Of a DNA stretch of 64,000 bases, positions 1 to 14,279 are shown in pieces. The translations under genes and the position numbers were made by a program. The stretch is from assembly GCA_026874595.1 (NCBI GenBank), contig CM049309.1, positions 71,838,926 through 71,902,925 on the forward strand, given 5' to 3'. A model generated the notes under the pieces. The model worked only from the letters and a program-made list of their open reading frames with translations. It was not told the origin of the DNA and did no database searches. How positions within the stretch are numbered: position 1 is the first letter of the stretch; each line of letters begins with the position of its first letter. Origin of the DNA: Sipunculus nudus (lineage: Eukaryota; Annelida; Sipuncula; Golfingiida; Sipunculidae).

Positions 1-1340
1 AAATTGTTCTGTTTGAACTAAATATAAATAACCTATGTACAGATCCGCTATGAATGATGAACGTGTTATTCAGTGCAATGCGATGCAGTTAAATTTCGTT
101 TCACATATAAAGACATATTTTACCTTTTAAATGTATATTACCTTTATAAATCTCTACATATTTGTCACACTTTATGTGTATGTGTGTTATTAAGAGGATC
201 TCAATTTTAATTTTTTTATGGAGGTACAGCCCCCATTTCTTTATGCTCTCTTATCTGATTCTTAATCTAGTATGTAAATCTGCAGAGTTTTGTATCCTGG
301 TGTAATACGGGAATGTAAACTCTTTATGTATTTTGGTTTATTTCTTAGTAATCATTATTACCACTTTAAGTTACATATGGAACCATCATATAAAATATCA
401 TAGGGTCACTAAAGAATAAGCTGCACTTTTTTTTAATTGACATGTATAAAAACAATGAAAAAAAGATACCTGTGCAGCTATGAGGAAATGTATATGAATA
501 TATTTTTAGACATAAAAATAAAGCTGCCATTGGTGCACCAAGTTTTTTCGCATTATCTACTCTGATTTATGAAGCAATACAAGATTGTTGCTCAGTCCTG
601 TTTGTGCATAATAATCCACACACTTTTTGCAAATCGAGATGAGGTCGTATCAAAGTTTGCATGATTCAAATACGAGGGCGGCGCCACTGAAATATTGATA
701 GCACACGAATTCACATTTTCCGTGCAGAAACGTATTCAAATGAAACATACAACAGATTCCAATCTCATTATCTTAGGGATCATCAGGTTGATGGATTGTC
801 CTGTTGTTGGAAAGAAACTTCAAAGAGACGTACACAGTGCCCTCATGTATTAATTCAAGAACTGCCGCATATTCTTCTATATAATACAGGGATTAGGCAT
901 TATTTTAGTTCAGAAGTCAACCAATTTTTAAATTTTTTTTTCAGTTTTAATATACAATAAATCTACATGTATTTAAAATGTTTTTACATTTACTTTGGTT
1001 ACATTATTTTGTATATTTAAAGCTCCGCGTACATTTTTATTTCTTCTTCGCCCATCATCATGCACTGCAAGGATTGAAAATAATTATATATGTGCATGCA
1101 TATGTGTTTGTGCATCTTTTAAATAAAATCACCCATACATGTTTGCACAAAAATTCTTAAATTAAAAAAAAATCAGACAAAATGTGCTCTTTGTATTGAA
1201 TATCATATATTTATATATATATATGATATTTTGCGTTTCCAAAATATACATAGTTTAACAAGTATATAACGGATATTTAATTATTTTAATCTCTCATATG
1301 TCTATATACATAGATGTATATAAATATATATATATATATG

Positions 1341-1386
<46 letters not shown>

Positions 1387-3420
1387 AATATATAAAATTA
1401 TTATCATTAACGCGAGTCTACTTCAAAATTTTTTCCCCCTAAAAATATACTGATTTTGTGTAATAAAGGAATTTGTCGTTTATTGAAGGAAATTAATTTT
1501 TTAATCAATGTTGATCTTTTAATTTCATTTAAAAAACTTCATTTAATAAAAAATATATGCTGTTATATTTTTTACTTAAGATAAATTTATTATAAATACA
1601 AAAAAAAAAAATATTGCCCCAGTAAACATTCTCTATCTGTTATATATTTACATTTCAAGGGAATCCTTCAAACATATAAAACATTCGGGCTAACCCACTA
1701 CAATTTTTCTGTCTGGTATTTTTTTTTTTTTAATTCGGGTCTTTGTTAGAAAGTTCAATCAAGATGCAATAAACCTCTCCTGCCGAGAACTCGAGTTCTG
1801 TTGTTTCAGAACTGCACCAACTTGCCAAGGAATAAATAATAGGTCACTGTATCTTGCCAAAATAGCCCTAATCCCACTTATGTCGCTGATGTCTTAACAG
1901 CTCCGCTAATGTGTATTCCTTCTCATGTAAATTCTCGCCGATCTGCAATATCAGCTGTTATCGCTAAGTGGGAAATAGAACAGCGGAACTTCAGTCTGAG
2001 CAGACGATGTCGGTCTGTGTGGCGGGAACGCTGCCAAGATAATGGGGGCTGATCAGTGAACATTGTTACCGATATTCTATTACATTAGAAAGGCTGCCAA
2101 CTGTTTCATTTGCTGTCGTTAGAGGATATCAACAACATTATCAATTTTGCGCGCGGGTCAATAATGTTATTCATGCGGTTTTCAAGCAGAAACGAATAAT
2201 TGCCTTATATATAGCGAGTAATTTCCCCCTATCATAATATAAGCCTATATTATAGTATATATATTCCATATATTATATATATTAATATACTTTATCATTT
2301 TAATAGATTAATTCATTTCCAATTGTATTATATATAGCTTCTAACTTATAAATATTATTTATAGCCTTTAAACATACTTTTTTATCATAGCAACATATCA
2401 TATGCATATACCGTTACGTAATGTAAGGGCTTTCTATAAATATGAGGTCATAATATATGAAAAATATGTAAATTACAAACATACGCTAGAAAAAAAATAA
2501 ACAGATGTAAGATGATTAATATGAATATATATTATATTTACGTTTTCCATGTATTCAAAATTAAACACAAGAATTTAATAGAGGAATAAAAATGGAGAGT
2601 GCATGCGGGATGCTGGACAAAAATATTTGGAGGGTCATATATGGAATTTGTATAGAGCGTCCAGAAAGTAGAGGATGTGTCTAATATTTAACGGTTTTGT
2701 AAAATCGAATCTTTTTTTAAAAGTAATTTACGTCATTATTGTATATCAGTATGTGATTACACAGAAATATTATCAGATAATTGTGAAAGTGAAATACAAG
2801 GGTCAGCTGTGAGTTGAGCTGGTTTGCTTGAAATAGTGGGTAAAGCTGTGTTTCCGTTCATGCGCGCTTTTGTAACTGCGTGGAGTGTTTTCACGTGACC
2901 GTATGCGTATATGTGCCACGGGAGTGATTTTCATGAACGCATGTAGGTTCTGCGTGAACTGAAGGATTCGGGGTAAAAGTGATGTCTATTCGCAATCTTT
3001 TTTGTGGAAGACCAGCTAGATCCGCTGTACAAATATATTATATACGTCTGCCATTTCACGCATATATACGCATATATATACGCGCACATGGAAACACAGC
3101 TTAATGGTTTCAAAAGCCAGGTTTTGTTCAATACCCCCAAAAATTCGCGCGGTCGATCGTCCATCTCGACCCCCAAAAAACGAGCGTCAAGAAAATAATT
3201 CGAGCGTCACAGACGCTTATAACCTCGCGTTTCTGAAAGCCCTGTAATCATAATAAAACTGAGTGAAAAGGACACCGCAACCCACAACATCACCCTATCT
3301 AACCAACACATCCTTCTGAATGTATATCCCTGAATTAAGCCCCCCTTGCCCGTTGGAATGGAGGATTACAGGGGTGATAGGTCATAGGTCCCCCATGCAG
3401 AGTGAAAACACATGTACATC
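1..3420. other. Gene-less AT-rich stretch
   Basis: I see no supported gene. It holds imperfect (TA)n at 1321-1385, homopolymer A/T runs and a less AT-rich patch at about 1780-2160. Short frames here lack codon structure or splice context. Confidence 0.6.
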
Positions 3421-3863
3421 GCCCCCCCCCCCCCCCCCCCCCCCCATTCTACCCCATATTTTCTGATTGTCAAATAATAACCTCTGGACATAATATAAGT
3501 CATCGGTGACAGATTGGCACCTGATTTTTATTTTGACCTTGACCTAATTGTGAAGGTCATACACACCATCATCGTTCAGTTTGGGGCGTCATCTGGCTTC
3601 GAGGCGTCTATAGTTGCTCGGTGTTTTGGGAGACAACAGAGTATATTGTAAAGAATTAAGTACACCTTTTTGACAATTATTAAAATTCGACCTCGAAATC
3701 TTAAAAGAAATAATACATAATAATGATAATAAATAATAAATTTGTTTGCATATAGACCTTTATAAACTCTTCCTACTTGTATCACTAAGGAGTGAAAGTG
3801 TATATGTGATGATGTAATATTTTTTTCCACTGAGTCTGTTTACATTGCGGTAAATCTTTCATG

Positions 3864-3973
<110 letters not shown>

Positions 3974-4500
3974 CGGTGTTTCTTTCATGTTCAGCCTGCT
4001 TACGTATTTTATGGAAGTTCTTCTATTTATACTGGATATGTTCTCGAGCATCCATCCATGTATGTAGGGTTGGCTGCAGGGCTGGACTCATTGCGTGGGC
4101 TGGGCTATAAAATTCACGGATACAGTTATTGCTGCCGACAGCTTTACAGTTTATAACCATATTAGATAACCAATACCTGCATGAATCGGTGATCTTTTGC
4201 CTGTGGTTGCTCTATGGATAACTTTTAATTTTTTAGAAACTTACTTCTTTATCATGAATGCTTTGGTATGAAAAATACATGTGTATATTGTCTGTTTAAA
4301 TCTAAATATATAAATATAACGCACCCTTCCACTGCGAATGACGCTTTAATGTCAGTCATTGTAACGTCTCCATTTTTCAATCCTGATATATCCATATGTC
4401 TATTTTTTAATGTAAATTTTATACTGTCTATTAAAATATCTGTCTTTCAAATGATTTGGGTGTTGTCATGAAAATGAATATATGTATATAAATTAATGGT

Positions 4501-6487
4501 GTGTCGATTAATCCATATTACATCGATGATTGATCATTTTCTTTCATGATCGATCAAATTGATTGCATCTCTGTATAATCGGTCCCACACGATTATGTAT
4601 GAACAACATGCAAACAATCGGTATTATCTATATATCACTCTAAAGATAGGTTGGTTAAATATTTGACCACTTTGATTGGTTGAGATGATATATATATATA
4701 TTGGTAGGTTAAACCAAAGCTTTGTATGGTTAGTTTAGCGAACTAGGTTGCCCTGCACTAACCAAACCAATTATTCATTTTGACCAGTTTTATTGACTGA
4801 CTGATTGGTTGCATATGTTCAACCAATTTAATTGGTTGAGTAAATATTCATAGAATTTATACGAACATATTGAAAATGTCTACCAATAAATTGGTCAAGC
4901 ACTAACCAAACCGACTGGTCAGTTTATCACTAAACAAAGAAGAATTCCTGATGAGAAGCAAGCAGGCAAAATGCCCGACTTGTATGAGCTGTCATAGGTT
5001 CGATTCCATGATCATTCGGGACTTGTGTTGCCCACAGTGGCGGCACCGGGAGGGGGGGGGGGGGGAGCGCTCAAATGGAGGACAAAAAAAGTTGGGGGGT
5101 CGTGCGGGGGGGGGGGGAGGGGATTTTGCGCGTAGCGAAGCGAGAGCTTTAGCGGCTGCATGGGGTCCAGTAGCCCACCTTATGGCGATCCCCCATCCCC
5201 CGCCCGGTAGCTCTGAGATTTTAGCATATCTCTGAGTGGAAAATTAAGTCTCGGATAGGTATATTTTGGTTCATAATGAATCATCCAATGCAAAAATTCA
5301 AAATGATTTTAATGTATAAGGCTATTTCTCCAAGTTGACAACGGGAAAAGTTGAGGGGAGACACTATACTTAAAAGCTAATTATTAGCAATCTTTTGTCA
5401 CTTTTACATATTTCTTAAAACAGAAAGGTGAATATCATATGTAAATTAACAGGGAATAGATATAAACATGTAACTTTTACACTTTATATAGAGGGTAATT
5501 TTGGTAAAATCAGGTAATACTTAATGTATAAAGGGATTTGTTCAAAACTATGCAGCGTGAACAACTCAGCCTTTATGTAATGATTATATATTTCTCTTAA
5601 CACATAAGAAAAAAAACATGCAGCAAACAATCAGCAATGCCAATGTATGCCATTAACTAACCAAACAAAACTATATAGCTACCCCCGTCAGGCTACGTTA
5701 CTACAGGAGTTGAGTAGTGGGGGGGGGGGGGGGGAAGGTTCTGACTAAGGCAATTGCCCCCCCCCCGCCTCCCTTGGTGCCGCCAATGCATTTGAAACGT
5801 GCACCCAAACAAACAGGATATCTGCATGAAGATATGGTTGTAACATCGCAAAAGAGTGAGTGAATGTAGCAGTGCAGTGCACACACAAACGAGTCCACTA
5901 ATGGACTTGGTTGACAGGACCAATTTCTTACCTTATTAACCAGTTTTTTTTTGGGTTAAACTCAACCAATTGTACCAATGTAATTTGGTTAAAGTTGACC
6001 ATTGTATTTGGTCGAAAAAAAACCCCCTAAAATAACCAACAGTTTCGGTTATTAAAACCAAAATATTGGTTTAAATGGCCAGTGTTTTTTAATTAAAACA
6101 AATTGGTTGTTTCCAGCAATAAATTGTTTGGAAACATTTTGAAAAAGCAATAGATTTGGTTATTTTAACAAATTTGTTTTAAGTAATAAATATTCCAATT
6201 CTAACTTTTCAGCAGCTGGACACGTGTCATCAACCTTGCCGTGCACAACCTATAGGCCTTTCCGCTGACCTTAAATATTCGTTGTGTTATTAGTGTCCGT
6301 TTGAAATAGAACTCCTGTCACGAGGTGTAGGATAACCATGAAAACATGATTTCAGGTTACCGGTACATGAACACTGACTCTCACAGCAGATATTATGGAA
6401 GTATAGAAGTTACATAAAAATAATCGATTAAAAATACATCATCTGTCGTTTTATCTTTCAGTCAACAAACATGATGTTACAATCTAT
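4501..6487. mobile_element. Composite non-autonomous element with TTGGTT/AACCAA-rich arms
   Basis: The left end (GATTAATC...GATTGATCATTTTCTTTCA) and right end (TCTATTCCTACCACTA) match the ends of the 411-bp element at 29533. Inside, 4620-4930 and 5935-6185 are dense in TTGGTT and AACCAA, a degenerate foldback design. A poly-G/C MITE (5035-5793) sits in the centre. No transposase-like frame was seen. Confidence 0.6.
5035..5793. mobile_element. MITE with GTGGCGGCACC inverted ends
   Basis: The left end CAGTGGCGGCACCGGGAGG faces the right end CCTCCCTTGGTGCCGCCAATG, its imperfect reverse complement. Poly-G and poly-C tracts follow both ends. The terminal CAGTGGCGG style is reminiscent of hAT MITEs. 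No clear target duplication is seen. Confidence 0.55.
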
Positions 6488-6508
6488 TCCTACCACTATA
6501 TGTATTAA

Positions 6509-6510
<2 letters not shown>

Positions 6511-6576
<66 letters not shown>

Positions 6577-6593
6577 ACTTTTAAAAATATATT

Positions 6594-6662
<69 letters not shown>

Positions 6663-6690
6663 TATTATTATTATTATTATTATTATTATT
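6511..6690. repeat. (TA)n followed by self-complementary (AAT)n-(ATT)n
   Basis: (TA)n at 6511-6569, then (AAT)n to about 6660 meeting (ATT)n to 6690. The triplet halves are reverse complements and can fold into a hairpin. The tract abuts the right end of the 4501-6487 element. Poly-Asn/poly-Tyr frames here are artefacts. Confidence 0.9.
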
Positions 6691-8104
6691 GTCATTATTA
6701 TATGACTTACAGGACCATGCACCTGGGCCCCCCCCCCCCCCAAAAAAAAAGGTGGCCAGTTTTAACATGTATAAAATGGCCGGGCGGCACCAAAAACAGG
6801 TGGTGTTTATATAGGTCTTATGGTGTTAACTTTCAAAGCCTACCATTTAAAGCATATACAGGTATACCTTTCCTTATAAAACAAAATTACATTTTGTACA
6901 CAGAAACTGTATATAACATCATTTTGTTTGGCGTCTTGCTGGACAAAAGAAGTGCGTTAATTATAAGTATTGAAGTATTATATTTATATTAGTATTATAA
7001 TCATAAGGGGTTTCTTACCACAATCTGAGGTCGCTTGAAGGTAAATTGACAGTCGTTCTCAGTCAAACCGTTCATCATTGCCAACCAACTACACGGGCTG
7101 ACACATAAGCACGACTGATAATGGCGGCAGGATATATAAGCTGTACGCGGAGACAGCATGCATGTGGCCCTGCATGCGTGCAAATCTCACGACACGCCTT
7201 TTGTATTATAGTGACGTAATGGACGGTCACAGGATACATGTACTTACCACAGGATACACTATAAATCAGTGTTAATACTTTAGGGATTCAAAACGGATTC
7301 TCTTGTATATTCTTCAATATCAAACATGTAAGAGAACTTTCAACTGATATTTTATAAAAACAAAAAAGCTGCAGTGAGGCCCCGTCAGCGCCCAGTTCTG
7401 CACTATTGCAAAGTCATGCATTCTTCTATTAAGGATTATTTATAAACCCAAAGTAACTGAATGTAGTTATTACATTCACCATGGAGGTTATGTTCTTATT
7501 CTTGTTTGTGTATTTTTCCTTTCGTTTGTCTATTTAGCAGGCGATTTTCACGAAACTTGCATGTGCGGAGTGGTGGGACACAGGCAAGCGAAATATCTAT
7601 ATGAAGTTTTGTTGTTGATCCAGTCGGGTTGTTTGCCTTTGCGGAGGTATGCGCTCTACTCAGTTCACTCTAGTCATGTTTCATGTGTGGTGTAACATGC
7701 ACCTTACTTCGTGAAAAAGATGAAAGTTCACCAGTGGAATGCTGGAACGTGACCAGCGTTTTTTTTTTAACATGCGTTTATCCGCATCACGTTACACGTC
7801 CGGTTCCGAGAGACCGAGGTTATATCTGCCGATACTTCAGGGGAAAAAGAAAGAATTTCATCAGATTATTTCCCGTTTACCTTTATCTTGCTGACTGAAC
7901 GCGACGTGCAGGATGGCTACACGTGTATACCTACACATTATATGAGCGGAAGTTAACCCTTATATAATTATAAGCATTTCTGCCGATCCGCGTATCTATT
8001 CACTAATTATCTATGACATGAAGGAAATATCTCTGATTATTTTAGACGCACTGCATGGTTATACTTATAAGCTTTTTGGTGATCTTGCCAGCTCTGCTGT
8101 CAAA

Positions 8105-8322
8105 AGCGGATCTGGGGGGGGGGGGGGGTTCAGGGGGTCCGGACTCCCCCCTTTTTCATCAGAAACAACGTTTTTTCAGGGCTTCAGACAAAATTTTGCG
8201 GCCTCGACCCCCCCCCCCCCCCCATTTTCCAGACTTCGGGACCCTTTTTTTAGGGATTTCATTAGTCCTCCTGGGTTGGAACCCCCCCCCCCCCCATTTT
8301 CCTAAATCCTGGATCCGCCCCA
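8105..8322. mobile_element. GCGGATCC/poly-C dispersed repeat, copy 1
   Basis: It starts AGCGGATCTGGGGG and ends TCCTGGATCCGCCCC, an inverted-end pair. Three homopolymer G/C tracts lie inside, around TTTCAT TAGTCCTCCTGGGTTGGA. The glycine/proline-rich frames over it are low-complexity artefacts. Homologous copies occur at about 21940 and 56011. Confidence 0.7.
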
Positions 8323-10111
8323 GGCTGTTCTGTGTGGCTCTCTCTGCATGCTTCCAAGGAAGCAAACAGTTTCGTTTACGGGGACTTTGAATTCCAACAC
8401 CCGCCCCCACCCATTGAACCCCACTCACACAGGAGTGAACCCTCCCTGTGCCAATCGTTAATTCAAAATAAACTTTATTTTTGGTTTTAATCCACAAAAC
8501 CCGCATTAATTAATTATAGTTTGTGCATTTAATGGTCGTGTTCATATATTATCATTAAGTTTGGTATTTAAGTCAATTCTAAAATCCTGTATATATTATT
8601 GATATTTGAAGAACTCCGTAACACTATATAAGAGAGTTTAAAGAGATAGTATATATAAAATAATCAGTGATATCAGTTATGTTATATCCCCTCCACACTT
8701 TGATAAATACAAGGATGATATTTTGTTTTAGGATATTGTGTTTTATAATAAAAGTTTTTCTTGTATATACTTTTTGTATCGATTGTATTCACTTCATTCA
8801 TTCAACTCACCTTTCTATATTTTAGCTGATCTAAATACATGTCTTTTATAAAAAAAATCCAAATTCACAATGACACACACTGCAGGGTCATAACTGTGTA
8901 AACCTTCCGCTCATAGATACCAGTAATATATTAATAAAAAATATTAATAATAACGTGTTTTGTTAGGTATACAGTATTATTATTGACAATACCGTGAAAA
9001 TACGGTATTATAGTTCGTAAAGTACAGTATGTATAGTCTATATATACCGTTATTAATTGTACGTCTTATATATCATTATCTACGATAATAACTATTATGA
9101 TTACGGCATATGCTGTTTTATTGAGCGACAGATGCCGGTATAGTCTTATAAAGTAGTCTTACTGCCCATGTCTAAGAGTGAGAATATATAATGTACCCTC
9201 TAGTTGAAAAAGTGTGTATGTGTGTGAGGGAGGGGGTGGCATGTCCCCTACTTAATGGCACCCATGCCTGCCTCTATCCTTCCTTGTGTGTGTGTGTGTT
9301 CGTTTGCCTGTCATGCATGCATGCAGCCTCACAGAGTAACATGTCATATACAAATTTCCTTATACACATGCATGCATGGTTGCATGCGTTATTACATTAA
9401 TTGTAATCATGATATGGGACTACAAGAAACATTTTGAGGGATTCTGTTGAGCACTATTATATGTAAGTATAACCACTTCCTAGTCGAGACCACATGCATA
9501 ATTACCAAAACATTCCTCTTTTTCAGAACGTATGTGAACATACGCGAAAGACCATAAATCAAGAGCTGCGGTCACAATTTTATGGCTCAGCTGAAGGAGT
9601 AATTTATGTATATAGCTAGTACCAAAGACCGCTAGCTATTATTGTTAAAGCCAGCTATTCGCCTACCTTTTTAGTATTAAATTTGTATGACTGATGGTAA
9701 TACCTGTTGAGAAAAGTTTGATAACGAATTCATGATGAAAGTATCAGCTTATTTTTCTACAAGCTGTATAGTAAACACGGTACATGTTGACAGACAGAAA
9801 AACCATTTAACCTATAAGGTGGTTGGTTGCATTTGTGCACAATTTAATGGTCACTAGTTGCAAAACGCCATTTGCAAAACTTTTGTCCAACCGACTTGCC
9901 GCAAGATTTCTTTGTTGAATGCTTTTGGATTATTTTGCCGGGACCCCCACGCGTTACAAACACGTAAAATTAAACGAAACGAACAACCGTGAGCGGTGGG
10001 ATCGGCGTTTACTGGCCTATTTTTATATAAATTTCAAGCGATTATATCTTTAGCTTATAGACGTCCGATATCGGAATAGGCTCCTTTAGATACAGAAAGA
10101 CAGAAAGAGAG

Positions 10112-10117
<6 letters not shown>

Positions 10118-10182
<65 letters not shown>
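10118..10182. repeat. (GA)n-(GACA)n compound microsatellite
   Basis: About 23 GA units followed by five GACA units, preceded by a short (GT)n. Confidence 0.95.
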
Positions 10183-10183
<1 letters not shown>

Positions 10184-10927
10184 CTAGACAGACTGACAGA
10201 AAAAAAGGGCCGATAACTATACTATTGGACACAAACATGTATGAAATAATATCATAAGCATAGAATAATTAAAATTAAATGAGATATGTGAACAAGATAT
10301 AGATATGACGTGTACAGAAAAGCAGCAATAAGTGTTATATATCAATGGAAAGACCCATCGTCAATCACTGGTGCACGAGAACATGACATATCAGAGATTC
10401 ATGGTCTCCTGACCGTACCCAACCACAGAAGGAAATTGTCTCTGCATGTACCTCCCGGCTTCCTTTGGGACGCAGCAGTGATCTGGCAGGGTACTTAATC
10501 TATAACTGGTGTGCATACGAAGCGAGGCCATGTTTTTGTGACAGTCATCCTTAAATGTAACGCTCTACGTCGGCGACACGTCTCCGTTAAGTTTGGGATA
10601 ATGAAAAAAAACCCCATGAAATACGTGACGCCGATGTAGCGTAAATTACGTGTACACGCGGTATTTTAAAATGCCACATACACACATAATTTACGTATAA
10701 TTTATATCACTACTACCATAACGGTTTTATGATAAAAAGTATAAAATTAATCCAATAAAAATTAACGATTGCAAAATTTTTTCAGAACATGCTTGCCTCT
10801 GTTATTGCATGCATGGTTGTCTAGGGTTAGGTCAAAATATGCAATGGAATAAATGTTAAGATGTTTAGAGTGCATGGATAGGCTAGGTATGACTAAATGC
10901 TTTTCGTCTCGGTGTAATGAAAATTGT

Positions 10928-10934
10928 ATGTATG

Positions 10935-10991
<57 letters not shown>
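10928..10991. repeat. (TATG)n-(TA)n microsatellite
   Basis: Three TATG units lead into about 26 TA units. Confidence 0.95.
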
Positions 10992-10998
<7 letters not shown>

Positions 10999-12382
10999 AT
11001 ATTTATATGTATGGCAAAAATGTGTATAACATTCAATTAGTCTTTTAGTATTTATATTAAATTACCGTATATGGCTAACATTAAACATTTACAAAATAAT
11101 GATTTATCTTAATTACTGAACAAATCAGTTGAGATAGATTTAGGTGCTCAAGGAAATAGATATACTATATATATGTATATATAAATATATTAATACATAT
11201 ATATATACATACATGTATATATATATAAATATATGTAGGTATGTATATGTGTGTGAGAGTCGGTGTGTGTGTAGTGTATAGGAATTATAAAATGTATACA
11301 TTCTCAAAAAGTGTACTCTCTCAAAGTGTAGATGCAGAAAGCGGATATATTTAACATTTTAATATCCAGCATATTTTCTCTCGACTCTATAATTACCAAT
11401 AAAACGGGAACCTACCATTTTTTTCTCTCTCAGTATATCTAGCCGGGTTATCAGCCCGCATTAAAAAGCAACAAACATCAGGAAACGCTTTTTATTGTTT
11501 TAAGCCGCGAGTCAGTAAAACTCAACGAAAACGTTTTTTAGAAGCACGACGATAGCAGGCATCAATATGTAAGATCGAAGAGAATTAAAAAGTTCTTGCC
11601 AAATTTTTTACGATATCATTTATCTATATATATCACCTGTATAGGAAATGTATTATAAGAATAGCAGAAGAAATATATCGTTTGTGATTATACTAAAAAC
11701 AGGTTTTATTATAGCTATATGTTGCATTGCAATGTGGAGATAGACTAATGCTTCAGAGAAAAGAAGAAGAAAAATGCTCTTTTCACTTAGTATATAAACA
11801 ACATCAGGTGTTTACCAAAAGCCAGTAGCTTATGTTGCAGACAAGGCATTCTATGTATCCTCGCACCTGCGAGACACCCGATAAACGGCCGGCATCCCAA
11901 CCACCGGTGCCGCCAGGTCAGAGGTCACGTGACTGCTGTGAGCAGACGGGCGTTTCATGCCTGTCATAGTTGTGGTCTGCCCCCGCGGATTCTCGAAAAT
12001 CGAACAGTCCCTGATATATAGAAAGGAAGGAATTGTAAAGAAGCGAAAGAAAAATCAGATCTTTTTTTAATTGTTCCTTTTCTCTTCCATAAAATAATAA
12101 TAAAAAAAGTATTACATGTTCAATTCAATTAAGATATAATCAAACTTTATTTTATTTTTTTGTTTAAATGAAACCAATGTGTTTATATATCTGGAGTTTA
12201 TCGAGGATATTTACATTATCTGGCTTCAAGCTATTCAATAAAAAAATTTTTTCCGTTCATCTAGATGAACAATTGTAACAAATATCTTCATATATGCACA
12301 GTACGCAATTTTCCGACCCGTGTGTCGACGTGTAATATAATTCTCAATGGTAGTATATATAGGCCAATAGCAGTGTTCTGTA

Positions 12383-12634
12383 GTCGAGTCCACAACATGC
12401 AAGTCCGAGTGCAGGTCCGAGCCTAGGCCACTCGAGTCCAAGTCCCAGTCCTCATGAAGTTCGAGTCTAAGTCCACCTTTCTGAGTCCGAGTCGTTTGAA
12501 ACCCGGGTCCAAGTAAGAGTCTATATACATATATGATTTTCATTTGAATGCTTAATGTAATTTAGCTCATGCAGCCGAGCTTGAGCTTATCAAATATAGT
12601 CTTTTTATAGGTGTGTTGATAGTTCGCGCATGTA

Positions 12635-12695
<61 letters not shown>

Positions 12696-12789
12696 ATAGA
12701 ACTTTTGTTTCTTATTGCACTCTTGATGGACTCGACCTGACCAATCACAAGTCCGACTCCATGACACTCAAGTATATATATAATTATAA

Positions 12790-12845
<56 letters not shown>

Positions 12846-12895
12846 CCCTCGAATCCAGGTCCGAGTCCATGAAAAAGTGGACTCGACTACATCAG
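12383..12895. mobile_element. GAGTCC-hexamer element, copy A, with (TA)n insertions
   Basis: Hexamer blocks (GAGTCCAAGTCCCAGTCC; GAGTCCGAGTCGTTTGAAAC) occupy 12383-12515 and 12728-12895. Two long (TA)n tracts interrupt the middle and right parts. The right end reads GGACTCGACTACATCA as in copy B. There is no ORF beyond low-complexity frames. Confidence 0.65.
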
Positions 12896-13081
12896 TGATT
12901 AGCAGATTATATATGATCAACACGAAACACTGTATCATCGCAGTGACAACGCAATTGTATTTCTGCATTACTTTTCTTTCAAAGAAAACTTAACCTGCAT
13001 GGTGGAGATTTCTTCCTATCATTTTTATACGAAACGAGCCCATTAATTGAATTTGAAATAAAAACGCTCCACGAAGACCGC

Positions 13082-13141
<60 letters not shown>
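13082..13141. repeat. (TA)n microsatellite
   Basis: An uninterrupted TA tract of about 60 bp bounded by CG on both sides. A further tract lies at 13600-13634. Confidence 0.95.
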
Positions 13142-13598
13142 GTTTCAATCGAGCAGGACTTTCATGAAGGGCCGTTTTGTAACCTCGAGTCTGCTTTATT
13201 CACGCTTCTTTGGTATATTGGTTTTGGAGCATATGTGTGTCTAGTTTGTTATATAAGCAAAGCACGCAATAAGGCTTTATCTATATATATATATATATAC
13301 GTCTTTTCAGTGTTTATTAATTGTATTTAAAGAGTCATATTGTATATATATTTAAATGGCAGAATTTATACAGAGTTTTCCCATGCCTTAGATGTACTCT
13401 ACACGCATATGGGTATTTATAATAATAATAAACAAAACGGAATTTTTCCCATGATCATGCATATACTTGCACTGTATTTCCCACGTTTTATATGAATATA
13501 TGGTTAACACATTTATATGGCAAAAACACGTATATATGTATATTAGAGACCAAACAGAAACACAATGGTATAGACAGTAAATCATTTGATTAAAAACG

Positions 13599-13638
<40 letters not shown>

Positions 13639-13925
13639 GGTTTCATGCACTGAGGATAAAAGATTTTACTTTCGAATTTACATTTCCGCTACATTCATGT
13701 TCATCTATAAAAATAAAATCCCTGAAGTATTAAGTCTTAATATATAGAACATTCCATACATTCTGTGCTGTGAAAAATGTCGGTGTGCTCACTAGAATCT
13801 TTTGGAATTATATAATAACGGATTTCCTTAAAATGGAAAAAAAATGTTTCTAAACTCTGCAGGTTACGCCGTAAGTTTTAAAATGTCCACACCCTTAATA
13901 ACCATTCTATATAAGCTTTACTTCT

Positions 13926-14026
<101 letters not shown>

Positions 14027-14155
14027 GACGCCTTAGTGTTGAGTAACTGTTTATTTTGTTCACGAGCTTTCGAATTTAGCTTAGAGCTCCTTCATCAGGT
14101 GTCATGTGGAATATGTATAGAAAGCGGCTGAATTAACACACACACATACACACAC

Positions 14156-14274
<119 letters not shown>

Positions 14275-14279
14275 TTTGA

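Larger units (their letters stand above)
6700..12380. other. Gene-less stretch with microsatellites and one poly-C repeat
   Basis: Apart from the listed repeats, I see no coding signal. The TGCATGCATG-rich part near 9310-9390 and the region 9900-10080 are ordinary non-repetitive DNA. Confidence 0.5.

Noticed and set aside
6505-6768. Poly-Asn/poly-Tyr minus-strand frame
   Set aside because: Translation of (AAT)n/(TA)n microsatellites.
8018-8506. Gly/Pro-rich frames on both strands
   Set aside because: Translation of homopolymer G/C runs in the GCGGATCC dispersed repeat.
14040-14110. Possible hammerhead ribozyme (CTGATGA followed by GAAA on the minus strand)
   Set aside because: The segment between the two core boxes cannot form helix II and no NUH cleavage site with helices I/III was found.
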